64,000 nt of DNA, taken from NCBI RefSeq assembly GCF_021272205.1, contig NZ_JAJSDX010000012.1, positions 1 to 64,000 on the forward strand, written 5' to 3'. A program made the translations under genes and the position numbers. The notes beneath the pieces are model-generated. The model saw only the letters and a program-made list of their open reading frames with translations. It did not search any database and had not been told where the DNA came from. This stretch comes from Pantoea sp. Mb-10. Its GTDB lineage: Bacteria; Pseudomonadota; Gammaproteobacteria; Enterobacterales; Enterobacteriaceae. Shown here in pieces: positions 24,965 through 37,710 of this stretch (position 1 is the stretch's first letter; each line of letters opens with the position of its first letter).

Positions 24965-27298
24965 TTAACGCTTCTTACCAAAGGCGGCGGCGAGGGCGTC
25001 ACCCATCGCGCTGTTGCCCGATGGCGCAGCGCTGGATTTACCGCGCGCTTTCTCACGCGCAGCGGGACGCGCCGCGTCTTTGCTGCCGCTGCGGTTATTG
25101 CCGCTGCGCGCCGTGCTGTCACCGGGCTGCTCGTCCAGACGCATGGTGAGCGCAATGCGTTTGCGCGGCAGATCGACGTCCATCACCTTGACCTTCACGA
25201 TATCGCCTGCTTTTACCACCTGATGGGGATCGTCCACGAACTTGTCGGACAAGGAGGAAATATGCACCAAACCGTCCTGATGCACGCCAATATCCACGAA
25301 CGCACCGAAGTTGGTGACGTTGGTGACGGCGCCCTCCAGCACCATGCCGGGCAGCAGGTCGTTTAGCGTTTCCACGCCCTCGGCAAACTGCGCCGTCTTA
25401 AATTCCGGGCGCGGATCGCGGCCGGGTTTTTCCAGCTCGCGAATGATGTCGGTGACGGTGGGGAGACCAAAACGATCGTCGGTGAACTGGCGGGCATCGA
25501 GGTCACGCAGGCTGCGGGCATTGCCCATTAAATCGCTCAGCGCCTGCTCGGTGGCGGTCAGAATGCGCTCCACCAGCGGATAGGCTTCCGGGTGTACCGT
25601 AGAGGCGTCCAGCGGATTATCACCGTGGTTAATGCGCAGGAAGCCCGCGCACTGCTCAAAGGCTTTTGGTCCTAAGCGGCTCACCTTGAGCAGCTGCTGG
25701 CGATTCTGGAAGCGGCCGTGCTCGTCGCGCCAGCTCACAATGTTCTGCGCCATCATGCGGGTCAGGCCCGCCACGCGCGTCAGCAGCGCCACGGAGGCGG
25801 TATTGAGATCCACGCCCACGGCGTTGACGCAATCCTCAACCACGGCATCCAGCTTCTTCGCCAGCTGGCTCTGGCTGACGTCGTGCTGATACTGGCCCAC
25901 CCCGATGGATTTGGGATCGATCTTCACCAGCTCTGCCAGCGGATCCTGCAGGCGGCGGGCGATGGACACCGCGCCGCGCAGGGAGACGTCGAGGTCAGGG
26001 AACTCCAGCGCGGCCAGTTCTGAGGCGGAGTAAACCGACGCGCCTGCTTCGCTGACAATAACCTTCTGCGCATTGACCGCCGGGAACTGCTTCTGTACGT
26101 CCAGGAAGAAGCGTTCGGTTTCACGCGAGGCGGTACCGTTGCCGATCGCCACCAGCTCAACCTGATGCTTCGTGCACAGCGCTGCCACAATGGTCGCCGC
26201 TTTCGCTGCCTGGCCCGTATGCGGATAAATGGTATCGGTGGCGACCAGCTTGCCTGTGGCATCCACGACCGCGACTTTTACGCCGGTACGCAGGCCGGGA
26301 TCAAGCCCCATGGTGGCGCGCATGCCTGCGGGCGCCGCCATCAGTAAATCATGCAGGTTACGGGCGAAGACATTGATCGCCTCATCTTCCGCGCGCTCAC
26401 GCACGGTGCCCATCAGTTCGGTTTCGAGGTGCAGCAGCACTTTAATGCGCCAGGTCCAGCTCACCACGGCTTTACGCCAGCTGTCCGCCGGGGCGTTATT
26501 CAGGCGCAGGTTGAGGTGCTCAGCGATCAGCGTCTCGCCGTAGCTTTCGCGCGGGGCTTCTTCAAACTGCGGGTCGGCGTTGAGAGAGAGTTGCAGGATG
26601 CCTTCATTGCGACCACGGAACATGGCCAGCGCACGGTGCGAGGGTACGCTGCTCAGCGCTTCATGATGATCAAAGTAGTCGCGGAACTTCGCGCCTTCTT
26701 CTTCTTTGCCTTCTACCACGCGCGACACCAAGTGCGCGTTTTTCCACAGGTAATCACGCACTTTCGCCAGCAGCGCCGCATCTTCGGCGAAACGCTCCAT
26801 CAGGATATAGCGTGCGCCATCCAGCGCGGCGCGCACGTCGGCAACGCCCTTGTCAGCGTCCACATAGCCGGCGGCGATCGCTTCGGGCGTCTGTGACGGA
26901 TCGCTCCACAGCGTCTCTGCCAGCGGTTCAAGACCGGCTTCAATCGCGATCTGGCCGCGCGTGCGGCGCTTCTGCTTGTAAGGCAGATACAGGTCTTCCA
27001 GTTCGGTTTTGTTCAGCGTGCTATTGATGGCGTCAGCCAGCTCCGGCGTGAGTTTGCCTTGGTCGTCGATGGATTTCAGAATCGACTGGCGACGCTCTTC
27101 CAGCTCGCGCAGGTAGCCTAAGCGGCTCTCGAGCTGACGCAGCTGGGTGTCATCCAGCCCGCCGGTCACTTCCTTACGATAACGTGCGATAAACGGCACG
27201 GTATTTCCTTCATCCAGCAAGCGAACGGCGGCATCAACCTGGTCGGCACGGGCTTTAAGCTCACTTGCGATAATCTGGCTCAGCGAATCTTTCATCAT
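24965..27298 (-). CDS. yhgF: Tex-family RNA-binding transcription accessory protein YhgF
   Basis: A 777-residue Tex protein. The order is an N-terminal helical region (1-~310), a YqgF/RNase-H-like domain around [16 protein letters not shown] (~330-450), helix-hairpin-helix repeats (~480-560; [35 protein letters not shown]) and an S1 RNA-binding domain (~645-715; [21 protein letters not shown]). The C-terminus is a disordered Arg/Ser-rich tail. It is nearly collinear with E. coli YhgF. I chose the MMKDS start at 27298 (ATG 27295 is equally possible); the more upstream ATG adds seven unrelated residues. No clear Shine-Dalgarno is visible. Confidence 0.95.
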   Translation of the reverse strand: MMKDSLSQIIASELKARADQVDAAVRLLDEGNTVPFIARYRKEVTGGLDDTQLRQLESRLGYLRELEERRQSILKSIDDQGKLTPELADAINSTLNKTELEDLYLPYKQKRRTRGQIAIEAGLEPLAETLWSDPSQTPEAIAAGYVDADKGVADVRAALDGARYILMERFAEDAALLAKVRDYLWKNAHLVSRVVEGKEEEGAKFRDYFDHHEALSSVPSHRALAMFRGRNEGILQLSLNADPQFEEAPRESYGETLIAEHLNLRLNNAPADSWRKAVVSWTWRIKVLLHLETELMGTVRERAEDEAINVFARNLHDLLMAAPAGMRATMGLDPGLRTGVKVAVVDATGKLVATDTIYPHTGQAAKAATIVAALCTKHQVELVAIGNGTASRETERFFLDVQKQFPAVNAQKVIVSEAGASVYSASELAALEFPDLDVSLRGAVSIARRLQDPLAELVKIDPKSIGVGQYQHDVSQSQLAKKLDAVVEDCVNAVGVDLNTASVALLTRVAGLTRMMAQNIVSWRDEHGRFQNRQQLLKVSRLGPKAFEQCAGFLRINHGDNPLDASTVHPEAYPLVERILTATEQALSDLMGNARSLRDLDARQFTDDRFGLPTVTDIIRELEKPGRDPRPEFKTAQFAEGVETLNDLLPGMVLEGAVTNVTNFGAFVDIGVHQDGLVHISSLSDKFVDDPHQVVKAGDIVKVKVMDVDLPRKRIALTMRLDEQPGDSTARSGNNRSGSKDAARPAAREKARGKSSAAPSGNSAMGDALAAAFGKKR

Positions 27299-27502
27299 CA
27301 GTAACGGTCTTGCGTTCACAGGGTTAAAAACAGGGGACAGTTATACGGACTGAGGGCAGAAATTGCCAGCCGACGAGCCGGGAATGCGTCTTTTTCTGAA
27401 CGTGGCTCGCGTACGCGAGCGCACGCCTTGATAGGGGCGCAGCGCTGGCTTATTGTGAGCCTCTTTATCTGCGCAACAATGCTGTTATCACGAGCTGACG
27501 TC

Positions 27503-27988
27503 ATGAAAACCCAACTGATTACCCGCGAGGGCTACAACAAACTGCGTGCCGAGCACGACCACTTGTGGAATGAAAAGCGTCCGGAGGTCACGAAAATTGT
27601 CTCTTGGGCTGCCAGCTTGGGCGATCGTTCAGAGAATGCGGATTACACCTACAACAAACGCCTGCTGCGTCAGATTGATCGGCGCGTACGCTATCTGCGT
27701 AAATGCCTGGCCGAATTAAAAATTGTGGATTATGCGCCGCAGCAGGAAGGTAAAGTGTTCTTCGGGGCGTGGGTGGAAGTGGAAAACGAGCAGGGCGACG
27801 TAAAACGCTTTCGCATTGTGGGGCCGGATGAAATCTACGGCGATACCGTCAAAGAGTACATTTCAATTGACTCGCCGATGGCGCGCGCGCTGATTAAGAA
27901 AGCGGTGGATGACGAAGTGGTGGTTAACACACCGGAAGGGCAAAAAATCTGGTTTGTGAACCGCATTGAGTATGTGAAAGTGGATTAA
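27503..27988 (+). CDS. greB: Transcript cleavage factor GreB
   Basis: A 161-residue GreA/GreB-family factor that stimulates RNA polymerase to cleave backtracked RNA. The N-terminal coiled coil (~1-75) begins MKTQLITREGYNKLR and includes SLGDRSENADYTYNKRLLR, whose acidic tip residues act at the polymerase centre. The C-terminal FKBP-like domain follows (FRIVGPDEIYG, ISIDSPMARALIKK). ATG 27503 gives the family start. It is divergent from yhgF, as in E. coli. Confidence 0.95.
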   Translation: MKTQLITREGYNKLRAEHDHLWNEKRPEVTKIVSWAASLGDRSENADYTYNKRLLRQIDRRVRYLRKCLAELKIVDYAPQQEGKVFFGAWVEVENEQGDVKRFRIVGPDEIYGDTVKEYISIDSPMARALIKKAVDDEVVVNTPEGQKIWFVNRIEYVKVD

Positions 27989-28105
27989 ACGCACCGGAGA
28001 AGCGCTGCCTCTTACGCTGAGACAGGACGGTTTTCTCCGGCGTCGTCGCCCGGGATACGCAAACAAGCATCATCGGCGGTGGCGCTAAAACGGCCAACGC
28101 GGCGT

Positions 28106-28354
28106 TTATTTACCCGGTGCCGTGGCAGTGGTGGTAGAGGTACTGCTGCTGCTGCCTTTATCGCCGCCACCGCCCATGGTGGCCAGCGCCACGCCCAGCA
28201 GTGCGCCAACGGCACCGATGCCGATGGCGTCAGAGTTACCTTTGGCCGTGGTAGAGGCTTGTGCACCTGCTGCTTCGCCGGCGCTGGTGGCCGCCTGAAC
28301 CTGCGGGATGCCAGTCAGTATTAGCGCGCTCATCAGAACCAGGGTACTTTTCAT
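28106..28354 (-). CDS. Small secreted Gly/Ser/Thr-rich protein, YjbE-like
   Basis: An 82-residue protein. A signal peptide spans residues 1-21 (MKSTLVLM...VQA). The mature part has GEAAGAQAS, a hydrophobic Gly/Ala segment IGIGAVGALLGVALATMGGGG and a Ser/Thr-rich tail. This layout resembles E. coli YjbE, encoded in yjbEFGH for exopolysaccharide. No yjbFGH homologue is nearby. The start at 28354 follows GGAG; an upstream in-frame ATG would add a non-signal stretch. It is convergent with greB and opposite to ompR. Confidence 0.6.
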   Translation of the reverse strand: MKSTLVLMSALILTGIPQVQAATSAGEAAGAQASTTAKGNSDAIGIGAVGALLGVALATMGGGGDKGSSSSTSTTTATAPGK

Positions 28355-28863
28355 TTTTACTCTCCATATGAACGTAGACACAGCGGAATGCATCCAGTCT
28401 CGGAGATAAAATGCGATGTGAAAAGTTAGCGTTATTTACTGATTTAAAAGGCTTTATTTTTGTCTGGACTTGAATCGTGGCCGTCAGGAATTGTTCCGAG
28501 CACAGCCGATAAGCTTTCGATGGAATAGCCACATTTTATGCTGTAAAAGTTATTTCATGAGAAATTAAATACTATTCATTTAACTCAAATTGTTCAGTGA
28601 GCCTCTTACCGCGCCGCTTCCCGACAACATAAGCCAGCGGCACAAAGAAAATCGGTGTTTTTTTCAGACAAGCGCTAGCTTGCCAGGCAGTCGCATAAAA
28701 AACGCGAAGTGCCACGCAATCTGCACCTTAAAACCAGGATAAGCTGCTGTTTAATATGCTTTGTAACAATTTCGGCTAGAATATAAACCATTAATGACTG
28801 TCACAGTCGGGTCCCTTTTTTACACAATATTGATTCAGGCAATGGCGCCTTTGGGAGTGGAAC
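28355..28863. promoter_or_regulatory. Upstream region of ompR
   Basis: A 509-bp noncoding region. The 28560-28850 part is AT-rich. TTGTAA (28761-28766) and TATAAA (28782-28787) make a poorly spaced promoter candidate 75 bp before ompR. The sequence cctttgggag directly before the start is the ompR Shine-Dalgarno region. I see no small gene. Confidence 0.5.
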
Positions 28864-30938
<2,075 letters not shown>

Positions 30939-30941
30939 AAT

Positions 30942-30971
30942 AAAAAAGGCGGCTCACAGGCCGCCTTTTTT
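30942..30971. terminator. Bidirectional terminator between envZ and pckA
   Basis: The stem GGCGGC (30948-30953) / GCCGCC (30960-30965) is flanked by six A on the left and six T on the right. It lies between convergent envZ and pckA. Confidence 0.9.
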
Positions 30972-30982
30972 ACGCGTAGCCC

Positions 30983-32602
30983 TTACAGCTGTGGACCCGC
31001 TTTCACCAACGCTTTACCGGCATCGTTGTCGGTATATTTTTCGAAGTTGGTGATAAAGCGCTGCGCCAGATCCTGCGCCGCCTGCTGCCAGGCCGCTTCA
31101 TCCTGCCAGCTGTTACGCGGATCGAGAACCGCGTCGTCCACCTGCGCCAGCGCGGTTGGGATTTGCAGATTGAACACCGGCAGCGTCACGGTCTCAGCAT
31201 TATCCAGCTCACCCGCCAGAATGGCATTAATGATGGCGCGGGTATCTTTCAGCGACATGCGTTTGCCGCTGCCGTTCCAGCCCGTGTTCACCAGATAAGC
31301 TTGCGCCCCCGCGGCTTCCATGCGCTTCACCAATACGTCAGCGTACTGCGTTGGGTGCAGCGTCAGGAAGGCTGCGCCAAAGCAGGCTGAGAAGGTCGGC
31401 GTTGGCTGCGTCACACCGCGTTCGGTGCCTGCCAGTTTGGCGGTGAAGCCCGACAAGAAGTGATACTGCGTCTGCTCCGGCGTCAGGCGCGATACCGGCG
31501 GCAACACGCCAAACGCGTCGGCGGTCAGGAAGATCACTTTTTTGGCGTGGCCCGCTTTCGAGACGGGTTTAACGATGTTGTCGATGTGCTCGATAGGATA
31601 GGACACGCGGGTGTTTTCGGTCTTGCTGCCGTCGGCGTAATCTACGCTGCCGTCGGCGCGCACCACCACGTTCTCCAGCAGCGCATTGCGGCGAATGGCG
31701 CGATAGATCTCCGGCTCGGCCTGCTCAGACAGGTTGATGGTTTTGGCGTAGCAGCCACCCTCAAAGTTGAAGACGCCGTCATCGTCCCAGCCGTGCTCAT
31801 CATCCCCAATCAGCTGGCGATCGGGATCGGTAGAAAGCGTGGTTTTACCCGTGCCGGACAACCCAAAGAACACGGCTACGTCGCCGGCTTTGCCCACGTT
31901 CGCCGAGCAGTGCATTGAGGCGATGCCCTTGAGCGGCAGCAGGTAGTTCATGATAGCGAACAGGCCTTTCTTCATCTCACCGCCATACCACGTGCCGCCA
32001 ATCAGCTGCATGCGCTCGGTGAGGTTAAAGGCCACGAAGTTCTCGGAGTGCAGTCCCTGCGCCTGCCAGTCTGGATTGGTGCACTGGGCCGCATTGAGTA
32101 CGACGAAGTCGGGTTTGAACGTCGCCAGCTCTTCCTCGCTGGGGCGAATGAACATGTTTTTCACGAAGTGCGCCTGCCAGGCCACTTCCATGACAAAACG
32201 GACGCTAAGGCGCGTGTCAGGGTTGGCACCGCAAAAGGCGTCAATCACAAAGAGTCGCTTGTTGGAGAGCTGTGCGGTGCAGCGATCTTTCAGCGCCTGC
32301 CAGGTTTCCTGTGACATCGGCTGGTTATCATTTTTGCCGTTCCCTACGTCGTTCCACCACAGCGTGTCACGCGTGGTGTTGTCTCGCACAATGTATTTAT
32401 CTTTGGGCGAGCGTCCGGTGAAGATACCGGTATCCACGGCAATCGCGCCGCTCTGCGTCAGAGTGCCTCGCGCATAACCTTCCAGCTCCGGACGGGTCTC
32501 TTCCTGAAACAGCGTATCAAAGTCAGGGTTGTACACCACTTCCGTGGTGCCGCTGATGCCTATGGCAGCGAGGTCTTGCGATGTCAGGCCGTTAACGCGC
32601 AT
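30983..32602 (-). CDS. pckA: ATP-dependent phosphoenolpyruvate carboxykinase PckA
   Basis: A 539-residue enzyme that converts oxaloacetate and ATP to PEP, CO2 and ADP, the entry to gluconeogenesis. The kinase-1a P-loop is [13 protein letters not shown], followed by the kinase-2 segment [22 protein letters not shown]. The metal/substrate residues in [11 protein letters not shown] and the adenine segment [11 protein letters not shown] are present. It is convergent with ompR-envZ and transcribed away from hslO with a 267-bp leader (32603-32869), in which I see no operator I can name. Confidence 0.97.
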   Translation of the reverse strand: MRVNGLTSQDLAAIGISGTTEVVYNPDFDTLFQEETRPELEGYARGTLTQSGAIAVDTGIFTGRSPKDKYIVRDNTTRDTLWWNDVGNGKNDNQPMSQETWQALKDRCTAQLSNKRLFVIDAFCGANPDTRLSVRFVMEVAWQAHFVKNMFIRPSEEELATFKPDFVVLNAAQCTNPDWQAQGLHSENFVAFNLTERMQLIGGTWYGGEMKKGLFAIMNYLLPLKGIASMHCSANVGKAGDVAVFFGLSGTGKTTLSTDPDRQLIGDDEHGWDDDGVFNFEGGCYAKTINLSEQAEPEIYRAIRRNALLENVVVRADGSVDYADGSKTENTRVSYPIEHIDNIVKPVSKAGHAKKVIFLTADAFGVLPPVSRLTPEQTQYHFLSGFTAKLAGTERGVTQPTPTFSACFGAAFLTLHPTQYADVLVKRMEAAGAQAYLVNTGWNGSGKRMSLKDTRAIINAILAGELDNAETVTLPVFNLQIPTALAQVDDAVLDPRNSWQDEAAWQQAAQDLAQRFITNFEKYTDNDAGKALVKAGPQL

Positions 32603-32835
32603 GTGACTGCTCCTTAAATCGGTACTTCATTGCATTTTTGTGTGAGAGGTTCTGCTTCCTGCCATCCGGTGTCAGGCAGTGCAGATCGCGCGCAGTGTAC
32701 ACGTCTGAGCAAGGGGTAAAAGTGAAGATAGTTAAAAATGCGAACTGGAACGTGACAAGCAGATAAATCCGCCACTTATAAAAGTAAAGTCAGCGAAAGG
32801 AAGGTAATTTTCGTGCGAAATCATTAAGGTGGGCG

Positions 32836-32863
32836 TAAAAGGATGGGGCGGTATGACCGCCCC
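32836..32863 (-). terminator. Terminator of hslRO
   Basis: On the minus strand an 8-bp stem GGGGCGGT / ACCGCCCC with a three-base loop (plus 32845-32863) is followed by atccttttacg. It lies just after the hslO stop. Confidence 0.75.
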
Positions 32864-32869
32864 TGATGC

Positions 32870-33742
32870 TCAGTGCAGCACGGTATTATCGTTGGAAGGG
32901 GAGTTGCGCAGGGCGGCGATATCATCCGCGTCGTAAACATAGTGCGAACCGCAATAATCGCAGTGCATATCGATTTTGCCATCCTCGGCCAGGATCTCAT
33001 CGACCTCTTCCGCTGGCAGCGTTTTTAACACTTCACCGCAGCGCGCGTGCGAGCAGGTGCACTTAAAGATCACCGGGGAAGGATCGTAGACGGTTGCCTC
33101 TTCCTGATGATACAGGCGCCAGAGCACTTCCGTGGCCGGCAATTCAATCAGCTCGTCGCTTTTTACCGTTTCGGTGAGCGTGGCGAGATGGTTGAAGTCG
33201 TCGAGGTTGGTATCCTGCGCGGGCAGGACCTGCAGCAGGATACCGGCGACACCTTGGCTGCTGGTACGGATGAACAGGCGCGTCGGCAGCTGCTCAGAGC
33301 GCATAAAGTAATCCTCCAGGCAGCCTGCCAGCGTATCCGCCTCCAGGCCTACCACGCCCTGATAGCGCTCGCCTTTTTCCGGCGAAATGGTGATCACCAG
33401 ATAGCCATTGCCCACCATCTCTTTCAGGCTGCTGCCCGCAGCGATCTCGGCACCCTCTTTGATACGGGCTACGCCGCGCATTTCTTGACGGTGGTTGCCG
33501 TTGATGACCGCCAGCGTCAGCGGACCATCGCCCTGCAACTGCACGGTAATGTCGCCTTCAAACTTCAGCGTCGCGGTCAGCAGGCTGGTGGCAACCAGCA
33601 ATTCGCCCAGCAGGGTATTCACCGGCTCAGCGTAGCCGTGGTTTTTGACGATATCGCGCCAGGTTTCGGAGGCGTTCACCAGTTCGCCGCGCACGGCGAC
33701 ATTATCGAACAGGTAACGGTGCAGTTGATCATTCACAGACAT
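32870..33742 (-). CDS. hslO: Redox-regulated chaperone Hsp33
   Basis: A 290-residue chaperone activated by oxidation that prevents aggregation of unfolding proteins. The substrate-binding domain (1-~175) includes [18 protein letters not shown]. The C-terminal redox switch carries four zinc-binding cysteines as CTC...(C-S-H-A-R-C) and CDYCG: the CxC/CxxC pattern CTC and CDYC is intact. ATG 33742 gives the family N-terminus [14 protein letters not shown] after gagag; an upstream ATG at 33775 would overlap hslR. It is the second gene of hslR-hslO. Confidence 0.95.
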   Translation of the reverse strand: MSVNDQLHRYLFDNVAVRGELVNASETWRDIVKNHGYAEPVNTLLGELLVATSLLTATLKFEGDITVQLQGDGPLTLAVINGNHRQEMRGVARIKEGAEIAAGSSLKEMVGNGYLVITISPEKGERYQGVVGLEADTLAGCLEDYFMRSEQLPTRLFIRTSSQGVAGILLQVLPAQDTNLDDFNHLATLTETVKSDELIELPATEVLWRLYHQEEATVYDPSPVIFKCTCSHARCGEVLKTLPAEEVDEILAEDGKIDMHCDYCGSHYVYDADDIAALRNSPSNDNTVLH

Positions 33743-33767
33743 AGTATTTCTCTCACAGGGGCGAGAA

Positions 33768-34169
33768 TTATTCATCGCCCGATAATTTAAATTTCATCAG
33801 ATCGCGACGTTCCTTTTTGTCTGGACGACGATCGGGATGCGGCATCGACAGGGCGTTCATCTTACGCGCCAGCGCGGTCTTCTCGCGCTTTTCAATGCTG
33901 GCGTCGGTTTCAGCGTACATCTGCTGCGCTTCGCTAGCCGGACGACGCTGGTCGCTGACGGCGGTGACAATTACCGTGCGTTCATCGTTGCCCTGGCGCA
34001 ACGTCAGTTCTGCCTGCAGCTCAACCACTTTGCCAGGCTTGCTGCGCTGACCGTTATAATGGACCTTTCCGCCTTCAATCATCTCCCGCGCCAGCGCGCG
34101 GGTTTTATAGAAGCGCGCCGCCCACAGCCATTTATCCAGGCGAACGTCTTCCGGTTTTTTCTCTTTCAT
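33768..34169 (-). CDS. hslR: Ribosome-associated heat shock protein Hsp15
   Basis: A 133-residue S4-domain RNA-binding protein. The S4 fold (~8-70) reads [33 protein letters not shown]; the C-terminal tail is strongly basic ([18 protein letters not shown]). In E. coli Hsp15 binds free 50S subunits carrying nascent chains after heat shock. It lies 25 bp before hslO. In E. coli yrfG precedes it; here that gene is absent. Confidence 0.95.
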   Translation of the reverse strand: MKEKKPEDVRLDKWLWAARFYKTRALAREMIEGGKVHYNGQRSKPGKVVELQAELTLRQGNDERTVIVTAVSDQRRPASEAQQMYAETDASIEKREKTALARKMNALSMPHPDRRPDKKERRDLMKFKLSGDE

Positions 34170-34569
34170 CTTTTACCCCTCCTGCAGTCGCGCAACGCTT
34201 TACCCGCGGACGAGAGACACACTCGGCAAGGGACGCTGGAAAGATGGCTCAACCCGCATGCGGTTTTATCGCGCGCAGCGCACGTTGGCGATTCAGGGCG
34301 TGCGTAAGCGAAAAACGGGGTTTCACGTGCGAATACCCAAAAGTATGGGTGGAACGTCATAAATCAAGGTGAGCGGTGAATCCAATTTGCGTCTGCTGAG
34401 CGGCAAGCATCCATCCAGCAGCATCAGCACGGAGCCCGCGTTGTTAACACGCTCTTTGTTTAGCATAGGCGTTACGGCCCGATCTTTCTGCGCCAAACGG
34501 CCAGCATTACCGCGTCGAGATGCGATCTCACGGTAAAACCGGCGACAGGGTAGCACAGAAGCAAAGGGG
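34170..34569. other. 400-bp gap at the place of yrfG
   Basis: E. coli has the nucleotidase gene yrfG between hslR and igaA. Here the short open frames (up to 77 codons) show none of its HAD motifs (no DxDGT, no conserved C-terminal acidic pair). I see no gene, clear remnant or sigma-32-type promoter. Read as a loss or relocation of yrfG. Confidence 0.5.
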
Positions 34570-36711
34570 TCAGAACAGGGAGCGCACGCTCTGCATAGTG
34601 CTCAGGTTATGGTTAAAGCACTTGTCGTAGTACTGCTGAATCTCCACCATGCGCAGGCGATTGCGATGCATGCGGCGCAGCGTCAGTAAGCCATTGGCGA
34701 CGGCGCAGATCATCAGCACTAACATCAACAGCGCGGTAGCGGGATAGCGCCACTGCGCCATCGCATCGGGCGCACTGTGCAGCGCGATGTGGCGCGTACC
34801 GTTGGCATCCGTGGACAAACCGGTAATGATGCCATTGGCGGAGAAGGGCGTGTGCAGCAGCATGGCGGAAAGCCGCTGCAGTTCCTGCCACTGCTCGGGC
34901 GCGTCCAGATCGAACAGGGATACCGCCGGTGCAGGATGATTTACCATCTGGCGGCCGTCGTCGCTGATGATCAAGAAGCCTCCCGGCGGCGGGCTGTTAA
35001 GCGTTTCAGCAGCGCGCCGCGTCTCACGCGAAAAGAAGCTGGAGGTGGCGCTGGTCACCAGATTTTCCAACGCCTCTGCGCTGACGGGACGCAGCAGCAC
35101 GTTCATGCCGTTCAGTTTGCCAGAGTCAGCACGGTGGATCAGCGCGTCCCAATCTTTGGCGTTGCCCAGATTCACCAGCGCGTTTTTCAGCCGCATGCAA
35201 TCCTGCTGCTGGCTGCACAGTGCCTGCGTTTTCAGCACCAGATCGGAAAAGTCATCCAGCAAAATCATGCCGGATTTTTGAATCGCTGAGGCAAGCTGCG
35301 GATTGAGCTTAGCGTCAGTGTTGGTTTCAGGATGCAGCTGGCGCGTGGTGGTATCCAGCAGGGCGGCGGCTTTATCAATGATGTCTGACTGCGGCTGCGG
35401 TAGCGGTGCGGCGTTGTTCCAGTAAATCGCGGAGCAATCAAACGGCATAAAGGTGTAGGTGCGGTTGCTCTGATAATTGCCGGGCACTGAGCACATGCCG
35501 GTCCCGCTGACTTTCAGGCTGTCACCGATACGCAGCGGAATCGCACTTAGCTTATCGACGCTGCTGACCTCGATACTTTCTGTGCCTTTTACCCAGGCAA
35601 GGCTGAGTTTGATCGGCATCCCAAGCGGGATCCACGTGAACAGTAAGATCAGCACCAGCAGCGATCCGCAGGCCAGCACGAGATTTTTACGCCAGCGCTG
35701 AATAGGGAAGTTGCGTACCTCATCCTGCAGCGACAGGAATTTGCCCTGGCGAACCACCTGGCGGTTCAGGTACATATCCACATCGGTCACTTGACCCAGA
35801 TCGTGGGCAACGTACGGCTGCCAGTGCGTGGGGTAAATCAAATCAATAATGCCCAGCGAGATGTTGGTCTGCTCCTGATTGGATTCGCCAAACAATCCCC
35901 AGCGCTTGGGCGCACCGCGCAGGCAGTGAATGTCCCTTAACCCTTTCTCACCGGGCACGCGATACAGCGACCACACGCTGACGGCAATCATGGCGCCGCC
36001 TAACAGGGCCACCCAAATCATCATGCTGCCCGGCACCACCAGGCTGAGGAACAGCAGCAGAAAGGCCAGGCAAATCACCACGGCTTCACGCATGCCATCA
36101 GGACGCGAAAGACGATACTCTTCGGGTGTCTCTTTACGCACCTGCAGCAGCTCGACGTTTTCCCCTTCTTCTTTACGAATTGAGGCATTGGTAGACATCG
36201 GGCGCACCAGCGGCGGCAGCGCCGGCTGGTCCACGGCGTAGTTCACCAGCGAATGGCCATTAAGGGAAATCACCAGCGGCAGCGTCTGCGTACGGATCAG
36301 CTCGACGTAATTCTCTTCGGCAATGTATTGCTCCCACTGCGGCGGCAGATGGACTTCGACTTCGTCCAGATAATAGCGCCATTTTTGTGGGTCGTCTGTG
36401 GAGAGGCCATAGCGGGTAATCGCGCGCGTGACCGGATAAACGTGGTTGCTTTGCGCGGTGAGCGCCAGCGCTTGAGGCTGACGTGTGCGCCGCGAAGCGC
36501 GATCGGGACGCTGCTGCCACTCGTTCGCCAGCGAGGCAATATACTTTTCTACAGCGCTGCGTTCTTCATGAGTGAGCTTGCGGCAGGGCGGATTGATAAA
36601 GGGCAGCGGCTTCGCCAATGGCGGACGTCCCCGCATAGCGAACCAAAAGGCGATGCCTGCCAATAGCGAACAGGCCAGCATCACGGCCAGAATGACAATA
36701 AAAGTGCTCAT
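34570..36711 (-). CDS. igaA: Intracellular growth attenuator IgaA homologue
   Basis: A 713-residue inner-membrane protein that restrains the Rcs phosphorelay by binding RcsD. Hydrophobic segments occur at ~5-27, ~210-247, ~343-362 and ~655-677. The region ~363-655 is periplasmic, with a cysteine pattern (CSVPGNY, FDCSA, LCSQQQDCMRL) that can form disulfides. The N-terminal cytosolic part carries PPCRKLTHEERSAVEKYI. Loss of this gene is usually lethal in rcs+ enterobacteria. It is divergent from nudE. Confidence 0.93.
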   Translation of the reverse strand: MSTFIVILAVMLACSLLAGIAFWFAMRGRPPLAKPLPFINPPCRKLTHEERSAVEKYIASLANEWQQRPDRASRRTRQPQALALTAQSNHVYPVTRAITRYGLSTDDPQKWRYYLDEVEVHLPPQWEQYIAEENYVELIRTQTLPLVISLNGHSLVNYAVDQPALPPLVRPMSTNASIRKEEGENVELLQVRKETPEEYRLSRPDGMREAVVICLAFLLLFLSLVVPGSMMIWVALLGGAMIAVSVWSLYRVPGEKGLRDIHCLRGAPKRWGLFGESNQEQTNISLGIIDLIYPTHWQPYVAHDLGQVTDVDMYLNRQVVRQGKFLSLQDEVRNFPIQRWRKNLVLACGSLLVLILLFTWIPLGMPIKLSLAWVKGTESIEVSSVDKLSAIPLRIGDSLKVSGTGMCSVPGNYQSNRTYTFMPFDCSAIYWNNAAPLPQPQSDIIDKAAALLDTTTRQLHPETNTDAKLNPQLASAIQKSGMILLDDFSDLVLKTQALCSQQQDCMRLKNALVNLGNAKDWDALIHRADSGKLNGMNVLLRPVSAEALENLVTSATSSFFSRETRRAAETLNSPPPGGFLIISDDGRQMVNHPAPAVSLFDLDAPEQWQELQRLSAMLLHTPFSANGIITGLSTDANGTRHIALHSAPDAMAQWRYPATALLMLVLMICAVANGLLTLRRMHRNRLRMVEIQQYYDKCFNHNLSTMQSVRSLF

Positions 36712-37095
36712 GCTCTGCTCAATCCAGCCAAAAAACCGCCTTCACGTTTACGCTGCGCTCCCAGAAAACCATCAATGTCCGTTAATTTTGGCGAGCAGAA
36801 GTTAATCTGACAAGATAAACCCACAGAAAATAACGCACAAAATCATTGGATTATAATTTATTAGATTTTTCCTTGATAGGATCTTATCCAGGGCGTCGAT
36901 AATAAAAAATCGGCTTTTTCTTAATTTAGGTGTACCTCGTTGACTTATTGCGAAAAATTACGTCATGGCAACACAGGTGCAGCGACGTAGTAAGGTGCAA
37001 GCGGGCTTTACAGATGTGCGTATCGCACATTGTTTCGGGCTTCGGTATGCTGTGGCCATCGCGTTCACAAGGCAGTGCTTAGTTTGAGGCTGATT
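36712..37095. promoter_or_regulatory. Divergent igaA-nudE intergenic region
   Basis: A 384-bp, mostly AT-rich stretch with several A/T runs (36840-36930). A TATAAT occurs at 36852-36857 on the plus strand and a TTGACT at 36950; they are not spaced to form one promoter. No gene was seen. Confidence 0.5.
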
Positions 37096-37662
37096 ATGAA
37101 AAATCCCCTGCAGAAACCCGACATCCTCAGCATAGAGGCCGTTGCCCGCTCTCGTTTATTCACAATAGAAGCCGTTGATCTTGCTTTCAGCAATGGCGCC
37201 CGTCGGGTATACGAAAGAATGAAGCCTTCGGGGCGCGAAGCCGTGATGATTGTGCCGATCTTGGGCGATGAAGTGATCCTGATTCAGGAGTACGCCGTCG
37301 GGCTGGAAAACTATGAGCTGGGCTTTCCTAAGGGGCTGATCGACCCCGGTGAAACGCCTTTTGAAGCGGCAGACAGAGAATTAAAAGAGGAAGCCGGCTA
37401 TGGTGCCACGCGCCTGGAAGCGCTGGGTAAGCTGACCATGGCGCCGTCTTACTTCTCAAGCAAAATGAACATTGTGGTGGCGGAAGGCCTCTATGAAGAG
37501 AAACTCGAGGGCGATGAGCCGGAGCCGCTGATCGTCCGCCGCTGGCCGCTGAATAATCTGCTGGCGCTGTTGGAGGAGCCGGATTTCCGCGAGGCGCGTA
37601 ACGTCAGCGCGCTGTTTATGGTGCGGGAGTGGCTGGTGAAGCAGGGACGTATTCACTACTGA
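37096..37662 (+). CDS. nudE: ADP compounds hydrolase NudE
   Basis: A 188-residue Nudix hydrolase acting on ADP-ribose, AppA and NADH. The Nudix box is complete: GLIDPGETPFEAADRELKEE followed by AGY, fitting Gx5Ex7REUxEExGU. MAPSYFSSKMNIVVAEGLY and the C-terminal EARNVSALFMVREWL match E. coli NudE. ATG 37096 follows gaggctgatt and gives the family N-terminus; an in-frame start at 37030 adds unrelated residues. Confidence 0.94.
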   Translation: MKNPLQKPDILSIEAVARSRLFTIEAVDLAFSNGARRVYERMKPSGREAVMIVPILGDEVILIQEYAVGLENYELGFPKGLIDPGETPFEAADRELKEEAGYGATRLEALGKLTMAPSYFSSKMNIVVAEGLYEEKLEGDEPEPLIVRRWPLNNLLALLEEPDFREARNVSALFMVREWLVKQGRIHY

Positions 37663-37677
37663 GCAAATGACATGCAT

Positions 37678-37707
37678 AAAAAAGCCGGCATTGCTGCCGG
37701 CTTTTTT
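37678..37707. terminator. Bidirectional terminator between nudE and mrcA
   Basis: The hairpin AAGCCGGCA-ttgc-TGCCGGCTT has six A upstream and six T downstream. It sits 15 bp after nudE and directly after the mrcA stop. Confidence 0.9.
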
Positions 37708-37710
37708 CGT

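Noticed and set aside
34323-34556. 77-codon frame with LLDGCLP as a yrfG remnant
   Set aside because: The resemblance to a HAD motif is limited to a few residues and the following sequence does not match.
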